A stretch of 21,006 bases of DNA from a virus. Positions 7,989 through 15,380 of this stretch are shown piece by piece (position 1 is the stretch's first letter; each line of letters begins with the position of its first letter). The translations under genes and the position numbers were made by a program. The stretch is taken from positions 1 to 21,006 of IMG/VR virus record IMGVR_UViG_3300005733_000032; one strand, written 5' to 3'. Below the pieces are notes generated by a model, which worked only from the letters and a program-made list of their open reading frames with translations, was not told the DNA's origin and made no database searches.

Positions 7989-8921
7989 ATGATTAAAGGA
8001 GAAAAAATCTTCATTACAGGGGGTGCAGGATATTTAGGAAAAAATTTAGTTGAAAGGTTATATAAGGATAATGAAATAACTATTTTTTCTAGAGATGAGG
8101 CTAAACATTATTTTCTTAAAAAGAAGTTTCCAAATATTAAGTGTATTATTGGAGATGTCCGTAATTACCCCCTTTTAAAAAAGTCTTCAATTGGTCATTC
8201 TATAGGTATATTTGCTGCTTCTATTAAACATATTCAAACTGTAGATCAAAATGTTCAAGAAGGATTAGAAATTATTATTAATGGAGCGATTAATTCAAGA
8301 AAAGCAGCAGAGGAAAATAATATGAAAGCTGCTTGTTTTATATCTACTGATAAATCTAGAGCAGCTACTACTTTATATGGTTCAATGAAATTTGTAGCAG
8401 GAGAATCATTTATTGTTAATTCTGAAGATTCTTCCGTAAATTTATCAACAGCGATTTATGGAAATGTTCTTAATTCAACCGGAAGCATTATTCCCCTTAT
8501 TTGGGATTCAATAAATAACAACTATCCTCTTACACTGTATTCAGATAAAATGAGTAGATTTATGATTACAATTGATGAAGCTATAAAACTAATAGAACAT
8601 AGTCTTGAAGTTAATGGGTATAATATTATTCCAAATATTAAATCATTTTTAGTAAAAGATTTATTTGAAATATATTTTGAAAAATTCGGATTAAAATATA
8701 ATTTAGGAGTCCCTCGGGTTTCAGAAAAACTCCATGAAATGATGATTTCACCTGAAGAAGTTCCAAGAACTTATTTTGATAAAAATAAAAATATATACCT
8801 TATGCATTATTCAAAACTAGCAGATAACCCTATTAAAAACGAATATGTGAGTGATAATTCATTAATAACTAAAAAAGAACTTGAAATAATATTAAAACAA
8901 TATAACTATTTTACACCATGA
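7989..8921 (+). CDS. CapE/PseB-type UDP-GlcNAc 4,6-dehydratase
   Basis: A 310-residue extended SDR enzyme of the Polysacc_synt_2 family (CapE, WbjB, PseB, FlaA1). The NAD motif is G11-GA-G14-YL-G17. FAASIKHIQTVDQN matches the family helix before the active site. STDK (D121, K122) and Y130-GSM-K134 form the catalytic set, and RFMITIDEA and EKLHEMMIS are family signatures. The PxN usual between STDK and YG is replaced by SRAATTL, so it is divergent. Expected reaction: UDP-GlcNAc to a UDP-4-keto-6-deoxy-HexNAc, with C5 inversion in CapE- and PseB-type members. The CapF-type gene starts at its stop codon (ATGA), which favours the CapE role. Confidence 0.87.
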   Translation: MIKGEKIFITGGAGYLGKNLVERLYKDNEITIFSRDEAKHYFLKKKFPNIKCIIGDVRNYPLLKKSSIGHSIGIFAASIKHIQTVDQNVQEGLEIIINGAINSRKAAEENNMKAACFISTDKSRAATTLYGSMKFVAGESFIVNSEDSSVNLSTAIYGNVLNSTGSIIPLIWDSINNNYPLTLYSDKMSRFMITIDEAIKLIEHSLEVNGYNIIPNIKSFLVKDLFEIYFEKFGLKYNLGVPRVSEKLHEMMISPEEVPRTYFDKNKNIYLMHYSKLADNPIKNEYVSDNSLITKKELEIILKQYNYFTP

Positions 8922-9964
8922 CCATAGCAATTACAGGAGAAAAGGGTTTTTTAGGGTATCATTTAACCCAATATTACAAATGGATAAAAAAATATCAAAT
9001 AATAAGTTTAGGTAAAAATTATTTAGATAATATAGGTTTATTGAGTAAATGTGATTTACTTATTCATTGTGCTGGGGTTAATAGAGGAGATTCAGTGTAT
9101 GAAGGTAACATTAAATTAGCTTCGGATTTAGTTGAGGCATTAAAAAACAATAATATTAAAATAAATATTAAATTTACTTCATCAACCCAAGTTAATAAAA
9201 ATAATGAATATGGGAATTCTAAATTAGAGGCAGAAAAAATACTATTTGATTATTGTACCAAAAGTAATACCCAATTAAATACATTTTATATTCCTAATTT
9301 ATTTGGTCCTTTTGGGAAACCTAATTATAATTCTTTTATTTCTACTTTTTGTTATAACCTAAACAATAATATAGAATGCAAACATAATACTAATTTAGTA
9401 GAATTATGCCATGTATATGATGCAATAAAAGCTATTGATTTGGATATTCCTTTTATTACTAATGATATAACTGTTGAAGATGTTTATTTAAAACTACAAT
9501 CTTTTCAAGAAGACTATTCCCAAGGGATCATCCCCAACCTAACCTCTAAATTTGATCTTGATTTATTTAATACTTTTAGAAGTTATAGTAATAATCTTTT
9601 TAAATTTAAAAGACATTCAGATGATAGAGGACATTTAGTTGAACTTGTAAAAGGCAAAGGTAGTCAAACTCAAGTATTTTTTTCTACAACCAAACCAAAT
9701 ATAACAAGAGGTGACCATTTTCATTTTGGTAAAGTAGAAAGATTTTGTGTATTATATGGAAAAGCTTTAATTAAAACCAGAAAAATAGATTCAGAAGAAA
9801 TAAATGAATATATTATTTCTGGGGATGATAATAAAGTAATTGATATGCCTGTTTTATTTACCCATAATATTACTAATGTTGGAAATGAAGATTTAATCTG
9901 TGTATTTTGGGTCAATGAAGTATTTAATGTAGATAACCCTGATACCTATTATATAAAAGTATAA
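8918..9964 (+). CDS. capF: CapF-type bifunctional reductase/epimerase (SDR + cupin)
   Basis: A 348-residue two-domain protein matching CapF/WbjC/FnlB. The N-terminal SDR has G7-EK-G10-FL-G13, LIHCAGVNR (48-56), Y98-GNS-K102 and NLFGPFGKPNYNSFISTFCY (127-146), a very characteristic CapF stretch. The C-terminal cupin (about 228-348) carries the probable metal ligands H267, H269, E274 and H316 in GDHFHFGKVERF and FTHNI. In Staphylococcus aureus the cupin domain epimerises C3 of the CapE product and the SDR domain reduces C4 with NADPH, giving UDP-2-acetamido-2,6-dideoxy-L-talose. It is coupled to the CapE-type gene by ATGA. All expected active-site elements are visible, so this is the firmest assignment in the cassette. 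Confidence 0.93.
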   Translation: MTIAITGEKGFLGYHLTQYYKWIKKYQIISLGKNYLDNIGLLSKCDLLIHCAGVNRGDSVYEGNIKLASDLVEALKNNNIKINIKFTSSTQVNKNNEYGNSKLEAEKILFDYCTKSNTQLNTFYIPNLFGPFGKPNYNSFISTFCYNLNNNIECKHNTNLVELCHVYDAIKAIDLDIPFITNDITVEDVYLKLQSFQEDYSQGIIPNLTSKFDLDLFNTFRSYSNNLFKFKRHSDDRGHLVELVKGKGSQTQVFFSTTKPNITRGDHFHFGKVERFCVLYGKALIKTRKIDSEEINEYIISGDDNKVIDMPVLFTHNITNVGNEDLICVFWVNEVFNVDNPDTYYIKV

Positions 9965-9966
9965 TT

Positions 9967-10695
9967 ATGATTACTAATTCTTTTAGAGGGGATATAGAAT
10001 TTATCCATACTAAATTAAAAAATAAAGAAAAGTTTGCGTTTAGTAAATATGCTGATGGTGAATTTCGTATCTTAGCCAACCAACATATTAATCTATTAGC
10101 CAAAGCCAATGGAGAATTTAAATACGATCCTAATGATATCAGTGATTCACTTTATAGACAAGAATTAGTCCATTCATTCCAATACCAACATCAAAATTAT
10201 TATGTAGGGATAGGATGTAAGTGTTGTATGGGTGATACTTCTTTTAACTGGATGAAAGACAACAGTGGTCAACCCCCCCTGAATTTAACTTGGGCTAATA
10301 TATTTGTAAACGGAAATTATAAATATTATCAAAAAAATATAATTCCCCTTTATAGTAATTATGAAGTAGTAATGGTGGTAAATCATAAAGCAAAACTAGA
10401 TAGTTTACCATTTAATGTTATTAAAGACTTTAGAGTAGGTACAAATGCCTATAAAGAAGATTATAATTTGTTTAAAGAAATAAATTATTGGGTGAATGAA
10501 AATAACATAAAAAATAAGTTATTTTTATTTTGTGCTGGACCTTATGGTAATATTTTGACTTGGAAGCTCCATCAAAATTCCCAAAATAATACTTATATAG
10601 ATGTGGGTTCAACTTTAGACCCATATTTAGAGTTAGGTAAAACACGTGGTTATCTTAAAGGAGCTGATACATTAAGTAAAATGTGTATTTGGTAA
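9967..10695 (+). CDS. GT-D-type glycosyltransferase (DUF1792-like)
   Basis: A 242-residue protein resembling the GT-D fold family (DUF1792, first described in a streptococcal serine-rich-protein glycosyltransferase). FAFSKYADGEF contains the DxE motif (D30, E32) that family members use for metal and UDP binding. A second nucleotide-type loop, LFLFCAGPYGNILTWKL (185-201), precedes a strand ending IDVGS (D212). Three clustered cysteines (C84, C86, C87) are unusual. GT-D enzymes extend O-glycans on proteins, so this weakly favours protein glycosylation. It starts 2 bases after the CapF-type stop. The assignment is from motifs only. Confidence 0.65.
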   Translation: MITNSFRGDIEFIHTKLKNKEKFAFSKYADGEFRILANQHINLLAKANGEFKYDPNDISDSLYRQELVHSFQYQHQNYYVGIGCKCCMGDTSFNWMKDNSGQPPLNLTWANIFVNGNYKYYQKNIIPLYSNYEVVMVVNHKAKLDSLPFNVIKDFRVGTNAYKEDYNLFKEINYWVNENNIKNKLFLFCAGPYGNILTWKLHQNSQNNTYIDVGSTLDPYLELGKTRGYLKGADTLSKMCIW

Positions 10696-10704
10696 AATTA
10701 AAAA

Positions 10705-11346
10705 ATGAAAGAAATGAATATTACTGGAATTGTAGGTACTTGTGATTCTTATTTGGATCTAGTTCCTAATTATATAAAATTATTTACTAAATATAGCAGT
10801 TTAAATCCATTTCTTATTATAGGAGAAACCCAAACCCTGGAGTCCATAGAAGTTTTTACACCTGGTAAAAAACCCTGGGGAGAAAGGTTATTAAATGGAT
10901 TAGAACATATCAATACTAAATATATATTATTTACTTTAGAGGATTATTATCTTCAAACTCCCATAGACTCCTATATTAAACATAGTATAGATATTATGGA
11001 AAATAATGATCTAGATAAAATTAGTTTTATATCTAATAGCCATTTTAGAAATTATAAATTAAATCCTACTAATATTGATAATTTTTATTTAATGGATTCT
11101 GATTGTAGCTGGTTAGCTACTTTACAAATGGGGATATGGAAAACCCAAATATTTAAAGATACTTTAAAACCTTCTTATAGTCCATGGGATTTTGAGTTTA
11201 AAGGTAGAAATTATTTGATGGATAAAAAATGTGGAGTTTTAGATCCCAATTGTGAATTAGTATTTAATTTTGCCAGAAGGGGCAAAACCCTATCTCAAGG
11301 ATGGGAAGAATTTCTTAATAGTGAAAATTTAACATATAAACCATGA
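10705..11346 (+). CDS. GT-A-like glycosyltransferase, divergent
   Basis: A 213-residue protein with the layout of a small GT-A transferase. It begins NITGIVGTCDSYLDL, a first strand and loop. PWGERLLNGLEHI then leads into KYILFTLEDYYL, where E79-D80 stands where a DxD-type motif would be. Capsule-type relatives I recall read FLLDDFFL here. A tryptophan-rich WLATLQMGIWKTQIF segment (135-149) and PWDFEFKGRNYL could form the acceptor side. It overlaps the next gene by ATGA and lies 9 bases after the GT-D gene. Activity and sugar are unknown; the changed acidic motif makes it less certain than the other transferases. Confidence 0.55.
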   Translation: MKEMNITGIVGTCDSYLDLVPNYIKLFTKYSSLNPFLIIGETQTLESIEVFTPGKKPWGERLLNGLEHINTKYILFTLEDYYLQTPIDSYIKHSIDIMENNDLDKISFISNSHFRNYKLNPTNIDNFYLMDSDCSWLATLQMGIWKTQIFKDTLKPSYSPWDFEFKGRNYLMDKKCGVLDPNCELVFNFARRGKTLSQGWEEFLNSENLTYKP

Positions 11347-12326
11347 TACTATTTTGTTTTGGAACCCGGCCTGAATGGTTAAAAATAAAACCCATAATTA
11401 AACTTCTAGATAAATCCCAATATAAACTTTTATTCACGGGACAACATACGGATTTACTTAAGGATATAAAAGTAGATTACAAAATTACTATTCCCCCACA
11501 TGAAAATAGACTAGATGCTATAATTAGTGCCTGTATATTACAATTTCCTGAAGGGGAATTTGGTAGTGTATTAGTACAAGGTGATACTGCTTCTGCCTTT
11601 GCTTGTGGTTTAGCAGCTTTTAATAGACAATTAAAAATTTATTATTTAGAAGCCGGATTACGTAGTTATGATATGCAGCACCCCTACCCAGAAGAGGCAT
11701 ATAGGCAAATGATTGCTCGTATTGCAGATATTAACTTTTGCCCTACAGAATTATCAGCTAAAAATTTAAAGAATGAATTAGTACATGGTAAAATTCATGT
11801 TGTAGGGAATAGTGTATTAGATAATTTATTATCCTATAAAGATAAATGTGAATATACTAATAAAGTATTAGTTACTTTACATAGAAGAGAAAACCACCAT
11901 TGGATGGGTAAGTGGTTTACTCAAATAAACCAATTAGCAATTAATAACCCAGATTTAGAATTTATTTTACCTTTACACCCTAACCCAAAAGTTCAAAAAC
12001 ATAAACATCTATTAACTAATATTAAGGTTGTTAAACCCTTAACCCATTCTGAATTATTGGGTATTTTAGTAAAATCTAAATTTGTGATTAGTGATAGTGG
12101 TGGATTACAAGAAGAAGGGACATTTTTTAATAAAAAGGTAATTGTGTGTAGAAAAACAACAGAACGACCAGAAGCAATCCCTACAGGACATTTATATTTA
12201 TGTAAATCCCCTGAAGATTTATATAGCTTATTTGGAGAAATAAATCAAAATTACTATATTAATAACAAATGTCCTTATGGAGAGGGAGATACTAGTAAAA
12301 AAATAAAAAATATTATATGCATATAA
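11343..12326 (+). CDS. UDP-HexNAc 2-epimerase (WecB/CapG superfamily)
   Basis: A 327-residue GT-B-like non-hydrolysing 2-epimerase. Motifs are GTRPEWLKIKPI, VQGDTAS (D81), LEAGLRS (E103), HPYPEEAYR (E117), TLHRREN (H180) and SDSGGLQEE followed by TTERPEA. The equivalents of the E. coli WecB catalytic residues D95, E117, E131 and H213 are all present. It is about 50 residues shorter than WecB (376). The AGLRS and YPEE forms match WecB (UDP-GlcNAc to UDP-ManNAc), while CapG/WbjD, as I recall, has AGNR and VPEE. Its neighbours are CapE- and CapF-type genes, so the CapG reaction (making UDP-L-FucNAc) fits the context. Sequence and context thus point to different substrates. Confidence 0.88.
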   Translation: MILFCFGTRPEWLKIKPIIKLLDKSQYKLLFTGQHTDLLKDIKVDYKITIPPHENRLDAIISACILQFPEGEFGSVLVQGDTASAFACGLAAFNRQLKIYYLEAGLRSYDMQHPYPEEAYRQMIARIADINFCPTELSAKNLKNELVHGKIHVVGNSVLDNLLSYKDKCEYTNKVLVTLHRRENHHWMGKWFTQINQLAINNPDLEFILPLHPNPKVQKHKHLLTNIKVVKPLTHSELLGILVKSKFVISDSGGLQEEGTFFNKKVIVCRKTTERPEAIPTGHLYLCKSPEDLYSLFGEINQNYYINNKCPYGEGDTSKKIKNIICI

Positions 12327-12397
12327 AAAATTATAATTTAGGCAACTATATAGTACCTGATAACACAAAAGGTGGAATAATAATAATATTTAATTGA
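12317..12397 (+). pseudogene. 26-codon ORF, possible remnant of an FkbM-type methyltransferase
   Basis: A short frame that starts inside the end of the epimerase gene and stops with TGA at 12395-12397. It encodes MHIKNYNLGNYIVPDN followed by TKGGIIIIFN. FkbM-family methyltransferases often begin their SAM domain with a similar 'Y-(I/V)-VPDN...GG-(I/V)-DIG' run. Here the frame ends just where the SAM-binding DIGxNxG would follow. It may be the stump of a gene deleted from the cassette. It could equally be a chance ORF in the 87-base gap, since 26 residues is little to judge by. Confidence 0.3.
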
Positions 12398-12413
12398 TAT
12401 ATAATTTATTAAT

Positions 12414-13130
12414 ATGATTACAGTAATACTTAATAGCTATAAAAGAGCTACATACCTAACAGAACAAATTCAGGCAATAGAAAATCAAACGGTTAAACCT
12501 AAGGACATAATGGTTTGGTCTAATAGACCTGAGGAAGGTAAACAGTATAATTTAGATGATTTGGGGGTAAAGGCAGCTTATGCTAATCATAACTTTAAAT
12601 TTCATGCCCGATTTGCTTTTGGTCTTTTAGCTAAAACTGAATATGTAGCTTTTTTTGATGATGATACCATCCCAGGTCCTAAATGGTTTGAAAATTGTAT
12701 GAATTATTTAAAAAATGACAATTTAATTTTAGGGAGCACAGGAGTATTATTTAAAAGAGATGAGTATGATGGAGCCACAAAAATAGGATGGAATGGTATT
12801 CATAATTCTAAATTAGAGTATGTAGATTTAGTGGGACATGCTTGGTTTATGAGAAGAAACACATTAAAATACCTTTGGGAAAATTATCCTTTATCTTGGG
12901 ATAATGGAGAAGACATCCAACTATCAGGATGGGCTTATCAATATGGAGGGATAAAAACTGCAGTTCCCCCTCACCCTAAGGATGATGTAAGTCTTTGGGG
13001 TAGTACAAAAGGGTGGGAGTATGGGAATGATAAGAATTCTTCTTGGAGAAAAAACAACCATTTTCCCCTTAGAAACCAAATAGTAAGGGATATTATAGAC
13101 CAAGGTTATATTAGAGTTGAAAAAAGATAA
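12414..13130 (+). CDS. GT2-family glycosyltransferase (second)
   Basis: A 238-residue GT-A inverting-type transferase. It begins ITVILNSYKRATYL, with Q-I-x-A-I-x-N-Q-T following, a classic GT2 N terminus. The DxD motif is AFFDDDTIPG (D82-D84), and the catalytic-base region is DNGEDIQLSG (E166, D167). A WFMRRNTLKYLW segment fits the acceptor-binding strand. It starts 87 bases after the epimerase, the widest gap in the cassette, with an AT-rich leader and no clear promoter. The next gene's ATG follows its stop directly. Donor and acceptor are unknown. Confidence 0.9.
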   Translation: MITVILNSYKRATYLTEQIQAIENQTVKPKDIMVWSNRPEEGKQYNLDDLGVKAAYANHNFKFHARFAFGLLAKTEYVAFFDDDTIPGPKWFENCMNYLKNDNLILGSTGVLFKRDEYDGATKIGWNGIHNSKLEYVDLVGHAWFMRRNTLKYLWENYPLSWDNGEDIQLSGWAYQYGGIKTAVPPHPKDDVSLWGSTKGWEYGNDKNSSWRKNNHFPLRNQIVRDIIDQGYIRVEKR

Positions 13131-13880
13131 ATGAAATTAGTAGTATACACTGCATTATTTGCTGATCCTGAGTTACCATTAGAAGAGGTAGGTAGATTTT
13201 TTCCATTTAAACATGAAAAAAATGATGTAAAATATATAGCATTTACAAACAGAAAGGATTTAAAATCAGATTATTGGGAAGTGCGCCATTTAGATAAATG
13301 GGATAATTATTCTTATAGAATGATGTCTCGATTTTTAAAATGGAATCCTGATAAAGCATCACTTCCCGAACATACACATTCTTTATGGATGGATTCACAA
13401 TGTTATTTTAAATTTGAACCTACTGCCATAATAAATCACTATTTACAAAGTAAATACCACACGGCTATACACCATCATACTGATTTACAAAGTGCTTATG
13501 TAGAAGGAATGGTTACATCTTATGTTTATTTTAACGATAAACCTTCTATAGTTAATAGACAGTTAGAAGGATATTTTGAAGAAGGAATGCCCTATCAATA
13601 TGATCATTTTGAAACTGGTATATTAATTAGAAAAAATTGTAAAGAATCTATAAAATTATCCAATAGGATATTCACAGAATTAGAAAACAAAAGTATTAGA
13701 GACCAAATATGTACCCCTTATGTTGTCTGGAAATCCAGACAAGAGGGAGATAAGGGTATATTAACTATAAAAGAATCATTCACCGCTCATAAGGGACAAT
13801 TACCACTACCCAAATCCCAGATATTTTTTACTGAACCAAAACCTAGTGAAAAGCTTAAAGAAAACTTGGATAATCGCTAA
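13131..13880 (+). CDS. TOD1/MUCI70 (DUF616)-like glycosyltransferase
   Basis: A 249-residue protein with the pattern of the DUF616 family, named after the plant proteins TOD1 and MUCI70 and treated as glycosyltransferase-like. Marks are VVYTALFADPE at the N terminus, YIAFTNRKDLKS, YSYRMMSRFLKWNP and HSLWMDSQCYFK, where D88 is the likely metal-binding acid. HFETGILIRKN (159-169) resembles the family's later motif. Bacterial members usually lie in surface-polysaccharide loci. It is the last cassette gene, and the next promoter's -33 element lies inside its last codons. Its substrate is unknown. Confidence 0.75.
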   Translation: MKLVVYTALFADPELPLEEVGRFFPFKHEKNDVKYIAFTNRKDLKSDYWEVRHLDKWDNYSYRMMSRFLKWNPDKASLPEHTHSLWMDSQCYFKFEPTAIINHYLQSKYHTAIHHHTDLQSAYVEGMVTSYVYFNDKPSIVNRQLEGYFEEGMPYQYDHFETGILIRKNCKESIKLSNRIFTELENKSIRDQICTPYVVWKSRQEGDKGILTIKESFTAHKGQLPLPKSQIFFTEPKPSEKLKENLDNR

Positions 13881-13918
13881 AATGTTCGTATATTCCATCC
13901 TAATTTTTAAAAGGTTAT
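13865..13918 (+). promoter_or_regulatory. Bacteroidota-type promoter P1 with GGTTAT leader
   Basis: CTTG at 13865-13868, exactly 20 bases, then TATATT at 13889-13894 within TTCGTATATT; GGTTAT lies at 13913-13918, before the ATG at 13925. This is close to the Bacteroidota housekeeping consensus TTTG-N19-TAnnTTTG. The same layout recurs upstream of three other genes (16405, 16908, 19676). It would restart transcription after the glycan cassette. Confidence 0.6.
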
Positions 13919-13924
13919 ATATTT

Positions 13925-14284
13925 ATGCTACAGACTATTAAAAAACCAATTCAAGTGAAAATGATTCCATGTTCTAAGTGTGGTAACGATATGCCGGAAC
14001 TTAGAAAAATAAAATTTGGCTATGATTTCTGTGTCCATTGTTCAGAAGGATTAAATTTAGTGGGTAAAAAACGTGCTTTACCAGTGCAAATGGGAGAAGG
14101 CGACCACTCTTGGACAGAAACCATTATCATGGAAGAAAACGAGTATCTACAGTATGAAATGATGGAAGCTATTAATTCTAAATCTAAAAAGAAAAATAAA
14201 GCTGAAATACTAAATTTTGAATCTGAAGAAAGAAATCTTCAAGGACCTTTTAAAATCATAAATAACCCTACAGAAGAAGACTAG
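13925..14284 (+). CDS. DksA/TraR-like zinc-finger protein
   Basis: A 119-residue protein whose residues 18-41 form a C4 zinc finger, CSKCGNDMPELR then FCVHC. The spacing C-x2-C-x16-C-x2-C is one short of the DksA/TraR finger. DksA-family proteins reach into RNA polymerase through its secondary channel, but the coiled-coil with acidic tip that normally precedes the finger is absent. A long acidic helical C-terminal region follows instead. It may bind host RNA polymerase or simply be a zinc-ribbon phage protein. It is the first gene after promoter P1. An AAAAGG stretch 11 bases before the ATG could act as a weak Shine-Dalgarno. Confidence 0.6.
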   Translation: MLQTIKKPIQVKMIPCSKCGNDMPELRKIKFGYDFCVHCSEGLNLVGKKRALPVQMGEGDHSWTETIIMEENEYLQYEMMEAINSKSKKKNKAEILNFESEERNLQGPFKIINNPTEED

Positions 14285-14286
14285 TT

Positions 14287-14904
14287 ATGCCCAAACCAAA
14301 ACCATTATCAAAAGAAATGATAGTGGCGGCTCAAGCAAATACTAAATCAAATATGGCCGCTAGCAGGTACTTGCATGTTTCTTATCAACATTATAAGAGA
14401 TATGCTAAGTTATATGGTTTGTTTGAAGACCATAAAAATCAAAGCGGTAAAGGTATACCCAAATTTTTAAAAGGTAAAGGCAAAGAACCCGCTCTTTTGG
14501 ATATAATTGAAGGAAGAGTATCAGCCGCTCATTTTACTCCTGCAAAAATAAAGTATCGTTTAATAGAAGCTGGATATTTATTAGAGCAATGCTCAATGTG
14601 TGGTTTTCAAGAACGACGGGTACTAGATTATAAAATGCCCTTATTGTTGCACTTCAAAGATAATAACAAGTCTAATTATAGTAAAGAAAATATAGAATTA
14701 CTATGTTATAACCACTATTTCCTTACAGTAGGGGATATTTTTACTGAAAAGGATGTAAAACAAATTGAGTCACATCAAGAACATCATGGCACAAGTGAAA
14801 AAATTGAATTTGAAGTAGATGATTACCACTTACAGCGCCTAAGAGAATTAGGATTAGCAGATGATGATGAAGATGATGTTAACCAATATATTTCAAGAAT
14901 ATGA
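14287..14904 (+). CDS. HTH plus HNH-like zinc-knuckle protein
   Basis: A 205-residue protein with three parts. Residues 8-45 resemble a helix-turn-helix (MAASRYLHVSYQHYKRYAKL), followed by a basic GKGIPKFLKGKGKE linker. Residues 102-145 form an HNH-like fold: C102-x2-C105, LLLHFKDNN (H122), KENIELLC (N135, C140) and NHYF (H143). In an active HNH enzyme the first motif is usually a His-His or Asp-His pair; here it is L-H-F, so activity is doubtful. The tail is acidic (ADDDEDD). It may be a DNA-binding regulator or a decayed homing-type nuclease kept for binding. It lies 2 bases after the zinc-finger gene. Confidence 0.6.
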   Translation: MPKPKPLSKEMIVAAQANTKSNMAASRYLHVSYQHYKRYAKLYGLFEDHKNQSGKGIPKFLKGKGKEPALLDIIEGRVSAAHFTPAKIKYRLIEAGYLLEQCSMCGFQERRVLDYKMPLLLHFKDNNKSNYSKENIELLCYNHYFLTVGDIFTEKDVKQIESHQEHHGTSEKIEFEVDDYHLQRLRELGLADDDEDDVNQYISRI

Positions 14905-15071
14905 GAAAAGGCAAATCATATATAAAAAAACATAATCGAATAGTCAAAGATTATGACAATCAAAAATCAAAGCATTTAGAAAAACTTACAGATAAAATGC
15001 TTAAAAATGATGAAAAAGCCAATAAATTAAAATCCAAACCTATTAAAGGTGATTTTCTTAAAAATTTTTAA
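14901..15071 (+). CDS. Small basic lysine-rich protein, function unknown
   Basis: A 56-residue ORF, MRKGKSYIKKHNRIVKDYD onward, sharing ATGA with the preceding gene's stop and ending 2 bases before the next ATG. It is strongly basic with a long predicted helix rich in K, N and D, and has no recognised motif. Coupling to both neighbours and full use of the space between them support a real gene. It might bind nucleic acid, judging only by charge. Confidence 0.6.
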   Translation: MRKGKSYIKKHNRIVKDYDNQKSKHLEKLTDKMLKNDEKANKLKSKPIKGDFLKNF

Positions 15072-15073
15072 TT

Positions 15074-15379
15074 ATGAAATTTGAACACAACTGGGTATAT
15101 GATACCACAGAAGAAATGAATGATGCCTTTAGGGGCGGACAAAAAAAGTTGCATGACTTAATTGTTGATACTGCTCTAGCTAATTTAAAAACCAAAAGAA
15201 AACAAATCCCAGTAGTATCAATTTATACTAAAGATGAAGATATAACTTATGATATTATGATCGATAGGGTTGATATGGTTGAAACCTTGGAACAAAATCT
15301 CCTATCCATGGAAGATTTTGAAGATTATGAGCGATGTCAAAAAATTGTTAATGCTTTAGATTATCTTAAAAACAAATAA
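15074..15379 (+). CDS. Small phage protein with UVR-like C-terminal motif
   Basis: A 101-residue protein, function unknown. The C-terminal third, LEQNLLSMEDFEDYERCQKI, resembles a UVR motif (leucine helix, acidic turn, ERC helix) and is similar to the end of the protein at 20317-20571. The UVR motif mediates UvrB-UvrC contact and occurs in other small regulators. The N-terminal part is alpha/beta (KQIPVVSIYTKDEDITYD). It starts 2 bases after one gene and ends one base before the wall-lytic gene. Confidence 0.62.
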   Translation: MKFEHNWVYDTTEEMNDAFRGGQKKLHDLIVDTALANLKTKRKQIPVVSIYTKDEDITYDIMIDRVDMVETLEQNLLSMEDFEDYERCQKIVNALDYLKNK

Positions 15380-15380
15380 T

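Noticed and set aside
2323-13880. Reading the cassette as a complete host O-antigen or capsule locus on a bacterial chromosome
   Set aside because: It is bounded by a T4-like clamp-loader block on one side and small phage-type genes on the other, lacks Wzx/Wzy/initiating genes and has phage-style gene overlaps; a phage genome is the simpler reading.
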